Assembly: GCF_933775445.1 (NCBI RefSeq) | Contig: NC_065872.1 | Span: forward strand, 21,142,001-21,206,000 | Reading direction: 5' to 3' | From: Argentina anserina | Lineage: Eukaryota > Streptophyta > Magnoliopsida > Rosales > Rosaceae | DNA: 64,000 bases | Part shown: piece by piece, positions 45,785 through 56,592 of the stretch | Layout of the letters: every line of letters begins with the position of its first letter | How positions within the stretch are numbered: the first letter of the stretch is position 1 | The notes under the pieces: model-generated | What the model was told of the DNA's origin: nothing | The model's database searches: none | What the model saw: the letters and a program-made list of their open reading frames with translations, nothing else | Translations under genes and position numbers: made by a program

Positions 45785-47780
45785 AACTAAGCAATATTTC
45801 CCACATTTGGTGCAATAGACTTGTTGATGGATTGGCACTTGTTACGGTAATGACCAGTATCACCAAAAACTCCACATTTCCTAGGTGTCTTCTCCACTAT
45901 TTCAAAGTATGAGGGTTCTCGCTTTGAAGAATTAGCAGCCTTTTTTTTGTTGATCCTACTGGACGACCTTTATGAGGTTAGATAGTAGGTTTAAAAATTA
46001 AGGGGCAAGATGCATCAACAATATGAGAAAGTTGCCTTATGGTATTCTCCTTTTGCGCAAGTGGTTGTTTGTCATACTTCTCTTTAATGTTGGATAAAAG
46101 GCTGGTGAGAGCATCTTCGTGATCCAAGCTTGCATGTTTATCAATACTGATTGATCTTGCATCAATCATCCATTGCATCTGAATCTGGTTTAAAGGCAAC
46201 ATTGTGTTATCCATCTCCTTAATCATGTGCACACAAGGAAGACCCATGGTTTTACAAAATTGTCCCTTACATTGAGATGAATAATCTTTGTTATTTGCTA
46301 AAAGATTTTGTTTATGCAGCTTGTACAATGCATAAAAAGAGACCTTATTATTTGTCTCTTCAAAGAATGGGATGCAAAGGTTTTGAGGAACACGAATCTT
46401 TTCACTTGCAAGTTGAGTTTTAATTTCCTGAAACTGATTTTCAATAGCAAGACAAATATTTTCCTTCACTTCATGGATACCACCAGGTGAAACTTGTAGA
46501 TATCTCTTTATGGTTGCATGAGCCCCTTCTGCTATAGAAGTCACATTATTACCAAAATGTGAAGTCTGCCCCGTCCATGCATATATAAATCTCTCTTTCC
46601 AAGGGATCCTAGTACTTGCAATATAAGCGAAAACTAAAGCATAACCTCCATACTGAATTTGAAAGTCAGTCCAGACTTCATTGTATGTTGATACATTCCA
46701 AGATTTCACCAAGGCAGACCATTAAGACATAAAAGCAACTCAATCTTTATCTTCTTTAAACTGACCCTTACAATATGCAACTATATTTTTCTCAATATGC
46801 CATACGCACAAGAGATGAGAAGTCATAGGGAACACAACTTCTACGACTTTCATCAAAGCTAACTCCCTATCGGTTATTATTGCCAAAGGTTGATTACCCA
46901 AACCCAACAGCTTACTGAACATTTCAAGAGCCCACTCGTAATCCTCTTGTTCCTTTTTTTGCATGAAGATAAAGCAAGAGTAAAATGATGTGTTGAAGCT
47001 AGACACTCCTATAATCTCAAGTAGTGGCATCTTGTACTTATTTGTCTTATAAGTACAATCCATCACAAAGACATTAGGGTAGCACTTAGTCAACTCAATA
47101 GAACTGGGATGAGCAAAGAACAAATGGGTCAAATTACCATGATAATCATGCTTGACATTATAAGTAAAACCAGCCCCACCAAGGTCCTCCAATAATGCTT
47201 GAATAATTGAACGACCACCTAGGTTCTCCTTCCTAAATTGAGCTGTCTTACTATAAACATTTCTAGAAACAGCTAGAAGTCTAGGATTATATTGTCGGAG
47301 TGAAGAGAGAATTTGACGAGGTTTTATGCCAGCTCTACTCATTTGTTTAACTTGTAAGGCTTCCTTTTCAGTAAATCGACGAGAATAAGGATGTCCAGCC
47401 ATGTCACTAGAAGGCTCATGGTTGTGTAACAAGCTAATTATCTCGACCTTCCACCCCCCATCAGTTATCCTTCTTCCCAGAATTTTAAAACGATAATTAA
47501 TCAGACGAGAAGATGAATTATTTTTCCTATTCTCAATTGCAAATTTTGTTCGATAACTACCACCTCTATCACAACCCATAACAACATAATAATTGGCTTT
47601 TGATCTTTTGATTACCATGACATACCCCTGCATCAACCTAATATTCTTAACATCCCTGATGAGGTCTTCTTGTTTTTCAATTACTTTAGTTGATAATAAA
47701 GTGAATTCATTAAAAACATCAGACATTTCTTCATTCCCTAAATCATAAATAACCAGAGTTATAGTTAGGGTACTAGCCAA
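45785..47780 (-). pseudogene. MULE transposase (FAR1/MuDR type), broken
   Basis: Starts at 47780 with MASTLTITLV. A WRKY-GCM1/FAR1-like DNA-binding part lies at residues 50-130 (GC at 69-70, LLHNHE at 117-122). The MULE domain follows, with catalytic D241 (FVMDCTYKTN) and D304 (ITDREL), and ends ...FKEDKD at a TGA (46740-46742). After a second stop near 46722 the same frame resumes (45978-46712) with the catalytic glutamate in IAEGAHATIKRYL and a SWIM-like CKTMGLPCVH. A TAA at 45978 and a frameshift in a poly-T run near 45945 precede a degenerate CCHC knuckle (CGVFGDTGHYRNKC, second cysteine lost). The DDE triad is intact, but the gene is dead through at least three stops and one frameshift. 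Plant FAR1/FHY3 regulators derive from such genes, but the TIRs show this one is a transposon. Confidence 0.92.
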
Positions 47781-48601
47781 TTAAATATATGATACTAAAA
47801 ATTTAGGCCATTTGTTATTCTCACTTGGTTGTTGCAAAGAAGAGATTAGTCTAACTTTCATACTGTAGTTACTAACATTATCTGATCCTCACCAAAGCTA
47901 CTATGTTTTTATTCCAGTAAATTAACTAGTAGTGCTCCCAATAGAAAATAAACATGAACACAGACAATTAAATCAACAAAAAAATTAAACTTAGCATTGA
48001 CGAGGCCTTTAATAGTACTAAAAGAATGATAACAATGTAAGTCTTCTTCCATGTCATCCTATGCCACCATATTAGCAATCTTCTGCAAGTTCTCTTCCAT
48101 TCCAAAAAAAAAATGAATTTCACCTTTTGCTAGGAATCTGCAAAGACCAAGAGGTCATAATTAGATATGCAATCTCAATATTTCAAAGAAATATAAGGGA
48201 TTATATAGAAGAATGGTATAAAAAGGAATCAAATTTGAAGAAAAACATTAGTGTAGAATCAAATTTTGGTATAACTCATTCTAACAAAATTGAAGAGAAC
48301 CATTCTAACATCATAAAATAATCAAATTTGACAAAGCTCATAGAAATTAAAGAAGTATGAACCACACATTATATAATCAATCAAATCTAACCTTAATGTA
48401 GAATTTGATATAGATTAGGTAAGTTTCGTGAATCTGACATTCAGAACTTCGGGTTGGCTTCAAAATATTTTGCAAGCTGCACTCTCAGTGAGTTCAGATT
48501 CGGAGTCTTAATATTTGATGCAAATATCTTTTGTGGAGGAGGAGGTTGTGACAGGCTACAAATAAAGAGTCGGGTATCACTGGAAAGAAAGTGAGGAACA
48601 A
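47781..48601. other. MULE 5' non-coding region
   Basis: Lies between the transposase start and the right TIR. No gene seen; the short frame at 48127-48321 is not convincing. It presumably holds the promoter. Confidence 0.6.
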
Positions 48602-48714
48602 AGAAAATCTGAAAAGGGCATTTTAGGAAGTAAAAACTGTGTAGGGGTGTGATATTATAAACTAATAGGATTAGAGTGTGGTTTTCAATTGTTGGAGTGG
48701 GAATTTCAGTTCTC
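48602..48714 (-). repeat. MULE right terminal inverted repeat
   Basis: Partner of 44877-44990, ending ggaatttcagttctc. Confidence 0.88.
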
Positions 48715-48889
48715 ATGTTTTAATACTGAGGTATAAACTGGTTATGTATATAAGTTGACTGAGTCGTACTGTCAACTCAGTTTCGATACACTGTTGCTCT
48801 AAGATTATTTCATTATATTTGAGATTGTTTTAGAGTTATCATGGCTACGAATTCGAATTTTCATCATTCGAAATTTCGGGGTTGTGACA
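48715..48889 (+). repeat. Plus-strand gypsy LTR, right part
   Basis: Continuation of 42821-44876 after the MULE, ending ttcggggttgtgaca. Together the halves make about 2.2 kb of LTR. Confidence 0.85.
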
Positions 48890-48891
48890 GT

Positions 48892-48903
48892 TGGTATCAG
48901 AGC
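48892..48903 (+). other. Primer-binding site (initiator tRNA-Met)
   Basis: tggtatcagagc, two bases after the LTR end, is complementary to the 3' end of plant initiator tRNA-Met. It fixes the LTR boundary and orientation. Confidence 0.95.
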
Positions 48904-49179
48904 CTAGGTTGCATATTTGGTGATCTATCAATATCATCCAAGAGCGATGGCCTGACTGCAACGGGCCCCTATCACATGCTCTTCGGTATTGATATGTCAC
49001 TGGGTACGAAAGAGTGTTAGGAGCCTCACCTTAAGGTTGGTTCTCTAAATAGAAGTGTTGTGATAACACTTCAACGATTCATCTCCCCCCTAAATATTTT
49101 GGTTAATATATGTTGGATCTATTATGTTTGGATTCAAGACTTTACATATATTGACTAAGTGTTTAAATGTTTCAAGGTG

Positions 49180-49771
49180 ATGAATTTAGAGAAGGGCGGT
49201 GCGCGAGGCCAAGCGAGGGGTGGAGGCCGAGTCCGCAATGTGGAGAACCTCTATGAGGAGGTGGCACCACCGGTTGAGCAGGTTGACCCCGAGGCCGTCG
49301 TTAGTGATGAGGGTCGTGTGCTTAAGCTAATCAAGGACATTAGTAGTCTGTCAGCGCCATCATTACATGGGGTCTGGATCATATGGTAGCGGATCATTGG
49401 ATCGAGAGTATGGAAACCTACTTTGAGATGGTGATGTGCTCGGAGATCGAGAAGAGGATGATAGCCACATTCTTCTTAAAGGATGATGTTATGGATTGGG
49501 GGAAGAGTACAACACGGACTGTGGATGTGTCCACTCTGACTTGGGACGGTTTTGTGGCACTCTTTCGAGAAAAGTACTTCCTATCTACAGTGGAGGAGGA
49601 ACTGGAACTTGAGGCCCGTTTTGCACAGTTGTATCGGTTTGTTAGGCCAATGGGTGCGACCTCCTTGGCTCATAAGTTCCTACGAGGACTTAAGTAAGAG
49701 TACAAGACCATGATATTGGCACTTTGTGTGTCTACCAAGGAGCAGATGTATGAGAGTGCTGCTTCTTCGCT
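49180..49771 (+). pseudogene. Ty3/gypsy gag, truncated and frameshifted
   Basis: Starts MNLEKGGARGQARGGGRVRN about 290 bp after the LTR. A one-base indel near 49370 shifts the frame. The gag core follows (49383-49697): MVADHWIESMETYFEMV, ATFFLKDDVMDWGKS, GFVALFREKYF and ELEARFAQLYR. A stop at 49695 precedes a further in-frame piece (EYKTMILALCVSTKEQMYES), and homology ends near 49771. It fits the retrotransposon gag family of chromovirus-like elements. No knuckle or pol follows, so the element was cut off here. Confidence 0.88.
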
Positions 49772-49851
49772 CAATTTTTTCACTGTCAAACATATAAAAT
49801 AAAAAATTGTAAATAATCATTATCAGTCAACTTGGGAAGGGAAATTGTAAC

Positions 49852-50133
49852 TCAATAACTTGCTCGATTGATCTGGTGAACTTCTGACAACGACACGGCG
49901 TTTATGTTTCTATTTATTAGAATGACATATGTGGTTAAGTACTTGCTATTCATGTAAGAGATTTTCCTCATGTACTCGTTGTATAGCTTGTCAGTTATGT
50001 CTGGTGGGGGGTTATATTGGTCTTCATATCGCTCAATTTTAACCAATCTCCTGCAGGTCTTCAGAAATAGTATTTCTGCTATAGTTAAAGTGACCTTAAC
50101 TTCTAAACCGCTGTATTCTTCAACAATTCGCAT
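49852..50133 (-). CDS. Unidentified reading frame, 93 residues
   Basis: I do not recognise this protein. It has even, protein-like composition (MRIVEEYSGLEVKVTLTIAE, LFLKTCRRLVKIERYEDQY, NPPPDITDKLYNEYMRKI) without the repeats typical of LTR-derived frames. The frame stays open upstream of the methionine for at least about ten codons (YSLFINTYNTT), which suggests the start is arbitrary. It lies between a truncated gypsy gag and LTR debris and may be a captured exon or a fragment of an unknown element. Confidence 0.3.
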   Translation of the reverse strand: MRIVEEYSGLEVKVTLTIAEILFLKTCRRLVKIERYEDQYNPPPDITDKLYNEYMRKISYMNSKYLTTYVILINRNINAVSLSEVHQINRASY

Positions 50134-50459
50134 GGTTGTGTTGTACGTGTTGATGAAAAGACTATATCAAACATGTTTATATTGGGCAGTACATATATTT
50201 TTTGATGTATTATCATGATTGTGGTTATCTTTACTATGGCACTTCTAGTTGAACTCCCTGGTTAGTACATGTGGTTGGCCATGTTTTGAAATTTGCATGT
50301 TGAAACAAGCCTCACAATAGATGGAAATGTGCCCAAATGACGGAGTAAGGTCGAAAATGAGTGACCTGGAGCCAAGATGACGCCATAAAATGTCATAGCT
50401 CCGTTGTTGATGACTGCACAAACTTGCGGCTGCTGCTACTCTTCGCATGACGACCGGCG
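50134..50459. other. Unassigned spacer
   Basis: No transposon ends or gene recognised. Confidence 0.4.
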
Positions 50460-50569
50460 TGGCTCAGGTAGGGGCTTAATCAGAAGCTAAGAGGGAGACG
50501 GTCCTAATGGGACCAGTAGCGACCAAATTGGTGGCGGAACGGCGGAGAAGATTCCTGTGTTTTGGAGAT

Positions 50570-50610
<41 letters not shown>

Positions 50611-50772
50611 TGCGGCTCCCCCCTGTTTTTATTTTATTTTTTCAAAAATCCCATTTGCCATCTTATGGTTTTATCTTTTCTACCTCTATTTTTCTACTTC
50701 CAAAAATGCCCCAACATCCTTTTTTATTCATAACTTTTTCGTACGATCTTCGTTTACCTGCTTAAGATTGTA
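50460..50772 (-). repeat. Gypsy LTR fragment, minus strand
   Basis: Carries the leader-type order gagagaga, tacctctatttttctacttcc, aaaaatgcccc, then a tacgatcttcg-type block, as in the minus-strand LTRs at 22540-22620 and 26380-26450. Both ends are lost. Confidence 0.5.
50572..50606. repeat. (AG)n microsatellite
   Basis: About 17 AG dinucleotides within the LTR leader. A shorter run occurs at the equivalent place at 5758-5771. Confidence 0.95.
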
Positions 50773-50775
50773 TTG

Positions 50776-53330
50776 TTAATTTTTACTCGTTTTGAGAGTA
50801 GTTTTACAATTAGAAGACTTCAAAGTTGAATATTCATCGTTGGATTCAATCGAGAATTTTATTTTTAAAATGAGGAAACGACGTTAAAACGAGTCCATAG
50901 ACACGTAGGACGCTTAAATCAGAGTTTGTATGAAGAAGTTATAAGAGTTTGAAGTGTGTGAGCATTTTAGTAACTTAACGTGAAACCTTACTACTATAAA
51001 TAGCACCTTTCCTTTTCAAGAAAGGGTCAGATTTTGAAAAACCTGCCATTTTGGGAAAAATTCCCAAAATTTCCTAGATTAATTATAGTTGTGCTCCCGC
51101 ACCTTTTCGGCCACCTTCGGCTATGAGATTGGTCCAAATCATATCTGGTTTGTAGCCTATAACTCATGTACATGCCGAATCAAACGAAAGAAGGTATGAC
51201 CCTTTTCTGGTGTATTTTTCAAAAACTGGCCAACTTCGGCCAAATTAGATGTTAAAACTAATCGGACGTTGTGCGCATGGTCATGCTACATCTCCAAATT
51301 TTATGGCTCAATTCAACCCGAGGAAAGAGAATCCACCAAATGAAATTTCTAGGGTTTGAAATTGAGATTTTTCTTTTCAAGGTAAATTCGATCTTCTACA
51401 CTTGAAATTGGACTTTGTTGTAGTTATGAATGTTTGATAGGTTGTATGGACTAGGGTAGTATGGACTGGGGTAGTAAAATTTGGTGCCCATTGGAGGTGG
51501 TTGGAGTTGCGTGGCCGGCCGTCATTTTCGGCGGCGCGTGGGGCGGTTGCTGCCATGCCGAGGTTGTCTTTTGAGGCAACTTTGAGTTGTATGACAGTTG
51601 AGGATCATGTATGAATTTTTAGAGGAATTTTAAGATGAATTATGCATTTAATCCCCCAAATAAATTGCTAAGGTGATGAGTTATTGATAGTTGATTAAGG
51701 AACTCCCAATATTTTGATTCTATAATAGTTTGGAGAGTATGTGGCGAATGTTGGCGAAGTTGGAGGATTTTTTGTTGAAGTAGGAACGAATTAAGTGAGT
51801 GAGGACATGTATATTCATTTATGTTATTTCTTCCGAGTTCTAAATATAATTTTTAAATATCTCACTTGCACAGGCCGATAGAATACTCGACTTGCGGAGA
51901 GCTCAGATCAGCGGCAGGCTTAGTTGTACTGTGAGTGGACATTTATTTTAAATAATGCATGCATGATTATTGAATTCATTATTTCTTGTAAATTACATTT
52001 TTAATTTTTGAATATTTATTTCAGAAATGGGATTTCGAGGAAATTATATTGTTATTTTAGTAGTTATCCGGAAATGAGATTTCTGGAAAACTATGATTTT
52101 ATTTTAGATGTGATGTCGGATTATTTTAATTTTTCCCTTTAAGTTACATTATTTGATTACATGATTTTATTGAGAAATTATTGGAAATGGGATTTCCGGT
52201 TAGTAAAATTTTATTCGATTATTATAATATAATATAGGATGGAGCTTGAGTATAAAGTATTTTTTTATTTTTCAGGGGCCTCTTAAGAGCCTTTAATGCC
52301 CATCATCGGTACTTCGTCAGATGGTTGGTCAGTAGGTTATTTGAAAGAAAATATGTTCTTTCTATTTATTATATACGGTTGGGAACCGTACTTGCTTTTA
52401 ATTTGAAATATTTTCTTACGCATGTGGGCTATGCCCTTGACTATTTGTGATGTCATACATTTTGAGATCATCTATTATACTAGTAGGATGTTCCACCTTA
52501 TGGTGTCGGTGACTATGCTTAAGTAGTGCACCCAAGCCCTTTCCACCTAGAGACGATGTGATATGGCCGGCAATATAACGAAAGCCTGATACCCTCCGTT
52601 AACATGACATGACGGTATTAGGAGTATGAGAGTAGCTCTTTTTGCCCAAGCTGCACATTGTATGGCATCTGATATCTTCCTTTGATAATTTCCTTGGACT
52701 AGCGGGGCTAGTCCACTTTCTAATATTATTTGATATTATCCTTGGACTAGCGGGGCTAGTATACTTTCTAATTATATTTGGTATTTTCCCAGAATTAGCC
52801 CTGTTAGTCAACTTTTTTATTTATCTTTTGACTAATGTTCTCAATATTATATTGATTAGCGGGGGCAAGTTCATTTATGTTTAATTATTTAACGTTAAAC
52901 GTTTTTAATAACATTTGAATGCATTGGTGATTTTCGTACTATAAAGAAATGGGGAAGTATATAAAATTATTTATTTTATCCAATATATGATTTTTCGTCC
53001 ACTCACTCTAACATGTTTCATTTTAAATTACTTTCTCCTGGGCCCTTTGTTTTCAAACGCCAGATGAGTTCAAGGGTACCTGAAGTCAAGGCATGGTCAT
53101 CCTTGCAGTTTCCGTTAATATGATCCTTGTATCTTCCGCTAATTTGGTTGACGTTTTAGTTACTTCTCTAGTAACCTGGAGATTTAAACGATCTGTAAAT
53201 TAAATTTGCATCCTTGAGTTTTAATTGTGGAGTTTGGTTATATGCATTCGGACCACAGAGTCTCCAGGTGTCGAAGTTAGACTTGTGAATTTAGAAGTGT
53301 TTCGTTTTGACAAGATAGGGTTGTCCATTT
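50776..53330 (+). repeat. Chromovirus-like LTR, plus strand, decayed
   Basis: Has the same order of parts as 24480-26639 in reverse: leader (50985-51060), AT-rich blocks with ggaaatgggatttccgg, a diverged copy of the taccctccgtt/cacctagag block, then gactagcgggg palindromes. Exact ends not identified. Spurious frames only. Confidence 0.5.
52697..52870. repeat. gactagcggggctagtc palindromes, plus-strand copy
   Basis: Clear copies at 52697-52713 and about 52745-52760, degenerate ones near 52793 and 52855, about 45-62 bp apart. They match the array at 24883-25247 in the opposite orientation. Confidence 0.8.
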
Positions 53331-53340
53331 TCACGAGAGG

Positions 53341-53592
53341 TCATGCAGAATTTTCTATAGATTTTCCTATCCCGCAGGGCTTAATTTGAATTTGAGGGTG
53401 AAATTCGGGTCTGGTCCTGTCAATTTCAAAATTTACGAGCATTCTTCCAAAGTTGTCTCCAATATAAAGATTCACCTCACCAAATAAAAGTTTGTTGTCG
53501 ACATCGATGATAATATGAGCCTTAGTACCAAGAAGCATTGTGTTAAATGATTCATAAAAATAGTATGAGTGAGCCATAATTTCCTTCCTCAA
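53341..53592 (-). CDS. Unidentified reading frame, 83 residues
   Basis: Not recognised. Contains MLLGTKAHIIIDVDNKLLFG and EVNLYIGDNFGRMLVNFEID. The LLG...I-DV-N pattern faintly recalls the C-terminal part of gypsy-type aspartic proteases, but the catalytic D-T/S-G is absent and the match is too weak for a call. Flanked by LTR debris. Confidence 0.22.
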   Translation of the reverse strand: MRKEIMAHSYYFYESFNTMLLGTKAHIIIDVDNKLLFGEVNLYIGDNFGRMLVNFEIDRTRPEFHPQIQIKPCGIGKSIENSA

Positions 53593-54424
53593 TGCTAGTC
53601 ATTGCTATAGTACCATGCCTCTCAGACTTCTTTTCCCTACTACCATACAAACTATTGCCAGATGTCATTTCCTATACAAGGTCTTCCATAATGAGTTCAC
53701 TTGTGAACTAAGTACTCCCCTTATCGCGAACCCTTTTATCAAACCTAGAGAAGCATAGTACCACTACATAGTGCTTTAGCTTTGATGTGTTCCTAAAACT
53801 GACACATTTAGATGCTCTAATTCTTGGACTTGTGCATGTTCTTAAGCCTTTTATTCTGTGTTTAAATGGTATTTAGTGTTTGTGTAGTCATAAAGTGAAA
53901 CTGAGCAAAAACAAAGCACTTTGAGAATCTGCCATTCTGAACAGTCAACTTTGTTGAATTACTGGGAATAGTCAAGATCAAATCAGCAAATGAGCCTTGT
54001 ACCATTGGAAAAGATACGGATATTAGTGTTCTAAAGTATTTTACGGTTCGTGATTTGGAGTTTTGTAGATTGAAGATACAACATTTAATCACTGGGAGGT
54101 CAGTTGCAGTAAGAGTGATGAAATTGGATGATATAATAGGCTGACTGAAGTTGGAGTTGGGTTATTAATTTGGACTTTAAGGTCCAAGTGGTGCAACCTA
54201 CTCATTGGTAATTATTCAGAAGAAAGAAGAGAAAAACCGTTTTCCTTCTCTTTCATCCATCTCCTCTGTAGTTGTACACCACAAACCACAACTTTCCTTC
54301 TTCTCAGAAACAACCACAACAATCAATCTTTCACTCAAAGTTTTGATCAGTTAGAGAGAGTGAGGCAATTGGGTGGGTTTCCAACTCAGACTATTGATGA
54401 GGAATTGAAGAAAAGAGTTACAAA
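53593..54424. other. Unassigned, partly LTR-like sequence
   Basis: 53850-54110 resembles the accattggaaaagat-type segment of the Ath-3 LTR (57085-57190). 54345-54424 reads as a short protein-like stretch on the plus strand (QLGGFPTQTIDEELKKRV) that runs into the Copia-C LTR. No gene can be supported. Confidence 0.35.
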
Positions 54425-54716
54425 TGAAGAATTCAATAATGAGAGGTAAAGCTTGATGATTATCATTCATGAATTGTACAAATTTGTACAGATGATTACA
54501 CAATTTAGATCCAAAAGTTTTGGAGATTACACAACTACAAGATCAATTACAATCAATGAAATACAAGATTATTGCCATAACAGAATCAGATTGTTTATAT
54601 TAGAAAACCTAAAATCATCCTTGATTTGTGCTTGACTTTGCTGCATTGAATGCTTGATTTTGGGATTGACTTTACTGCATGGATATCATGATTTTGGGAT
54701 TGACTTTGCTGCATAG
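54425..54716 (-). repeat. 3' LTR of Copia-C (right end approximate)
   Basis: Matches 62810-63085 from tgaagaattcaata through tttgctgca. It contains three tandem gattttgggattgactttg-type units near its right end. Confidence 0.65.
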
Positions 54717-54965
54717 AAAATGTATAATGTTGAGTTAAATCCTCTAAATGAGGATTACATTTTATTTCAACCCAATTAGAGATAGGAAAAAGAAAGAAAT
54801 GAAAAAAAGAAGAAGAAGAGGGAAACAAAATTTAAAAAAGAAACAAAATAGCAGAGTGGGGACTCGAAGTCAAGACCTATATTCTCTATGCTTCTCTAAA
54901 GTTTACAAGCACTTTAGCCAACTCCACCGAGGAGCTCGCGTTGCTATTGTAGGACATTTTTAAAA
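54717..54965. other. Copia-C 3' non-coding segment
   Basis: A purine-rich plus-strand run at 54780-54850 (aagaaagaaatgaaaaaaag). No gene. Confidence 0.45.
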
Positions 54966-56592
54966 TCATATATTGCAGATTTGTTTTCCCATTAAAAAAT
55001 AAAATTCGGCCCCTTGCCAACCAGATGGCCTTGACCGTCCCAGGGCCGGCACTGGAACTAATATGGTCAACAACCCACACCAACCCCCCCCCCCCCCAAA
55101 AAAAAAAAAGATGATGGGCCTACTACGGACAAGAAGCTTGGCAAGAATGTGTTGGAAGCGCTGTTTGGAAAGACACTTGGTAAAGACATCAATGAGTTGA
55201 TCCTCAATAGAGACATAGCCAACTATAAGCTCATTGCGAGTCATTAACATAGATGAGTAACAATAGCTTAACACCATTGGACATGTAGACTAACAAAGAT
55301 GAGTCAGCCTGAGAAGTAGTGAAGCCCAATTCTTCCAAATAGTTTGAAAAAGATGAAAACCAAGTCCTTAGAGCCTGGTTAAGACCATATAAAGAACGAC
55401 GCAGCTTACACACATGCCTTGGAAGATCAAAATTAATAAACCCCTGCGGTTGTTGCATATAAACATCCTTGGATAGATAACTATGCGAAAAATCATTTTG
55501 AACATCCAATTGTCTAAAAGGCCACCCGGAAGAAACAACAATAGCCAAAATCAACCGAATGGAAGAGTGTTTGATCACTGGCCTGAAAGTCTCACAATAA
55601 TCGATGCCTTTTTTATGCCGAAATCCCTTGGCCACCAATCTGGCTTTATATCGTTCCACCGAACCATCAGGCCGCTTCTTGATGCGATAAACCCAATTGT
55701 TGGGAAGAACATTCACATGAGCAATGCGTGGTACAAGTTGCCAGGTCTTGGCTTGAAGTAAAGAGTTGAATTCCACAGCCATGACATCATACCATTCCTT
55801 CTATTTTTCGGCCTGGGTGTAGCATGAGGGCTCAATATGATGAGTGGCAGAGGTCAGAAACATGGCATATTTGAGAATTGGTTTGACAATGACATTGCGG
55901 CTACAGGTGAGTGGATGAGCGGGCTGAGGGATTTATGGAGAAGGATTTTGTGGCGGTAAAGGATTGGGATTTTGTAGTGACGGAAGTGACTTGTGGAGTG
56001 GCAGCTGTGGTTGGGGAAGATTGGCCAGTGTGTTAAAGACCGGCGGTGGTGCGGTGACCGGTTGGTGGGAAGAGGGCGAGGCGTCGTGAGTATGTATTGG
56101 TAAATTTGGGATCTGAGAAGTTTGGCCAAGTATGTAGTGTTTGTAACGATGGAGCAGGATAACAGGGCCTAGGTTATGGGCTGTTGTTGTTGTAGTAGTA
56201 GTGGTGATGGAAAGTGTTTGGTAGAGAGGTTGTGAGGATGCCGGAGAAGGAGAAGTGGCGACTGACTATCGAAAAGGAAACGAGGACTCATCAAACACAA
56301 CATGATGAGAGAGATAGACCCAACCAGTGGATAAATCTAAACATCTATATAACCTTGTGATTTAATGAGTAACCATTGAAGACATACTTAGACGAACGAA
56401 AATCAAGTTTGTTTTCATTATAAGGACGCAAATGGGGAAAACAGACACACCCAAAAGTACAGAGAGAGGAATAATCTAGAGGACACAAATTTGTTTTTCA
56501 TATGGAGAACAAAATTGAAGCACACGTATGGGTAAACGATTTATGAGATAAAATGACGTAGTGAGAGCTTCAAGCCAATATAATTTGGGCAC
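54966..56592 (-). pseudogene. Copia-C integrase C-terminus, reverse transcriptase, RNase H tail
   Basis: From the right edge: YWLEALTTSFYLINRLPIRV (integrase, next to the Ath-3 joint). A proline-rich linker follows in broken frames, then the conserved KPILKYA and SCYTQAEK blocks. The reverse transcriptase frame 55231-55782 has EFNSLLQAKTWQLVP, VYRIKKRPDGSVERYKARL, VAKGFRHKKGIDYCETFRPV and a palm box reading IYVNDSQ instead of YVDD. It then jumps by deletion straight to an RNase H tail, VGYVSIEDQLIDVFTKCLSK. A run of 14 C on the plus strand (55085-55098) lies beyond it. Confidence 0.85.

Larger units (their letters stand above)
44877..48714 (-). mobile_element. Mutator-like element (MULE) with transposase
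   Basis: A 3838-bp element whose ends are about 110-bp inverted repeats (44877-44990 and 48602-48714), nearly identical for the first 45 bases (gaactgaaattcncactcc then aacaattgaaaaccacactc). It lies inside a gypsy LTR whose halves join at 44876/48715. The expected 9-bp target duplication is not clear (tttatttta versus atgttttaa). A MULE transposase lies on the minus strand. The long TIRs place it with TIR-MULEs. Confidence 0.9.

Noticed and set aside
45785..47780. Domesticated FAR1/FHY3 transcription-factor gene
   Set aside because: It is flanked by long TIRs inside an LTR and carries stops and a frameshift, so it is a transposon pseudogene.
55085..55109. C14-A12 run as a functional G-rich regulatory element
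   Set aside because: More simply the expanded polypurine tract region of Copia-C; homopolymer length may also be a sequencing artefact.
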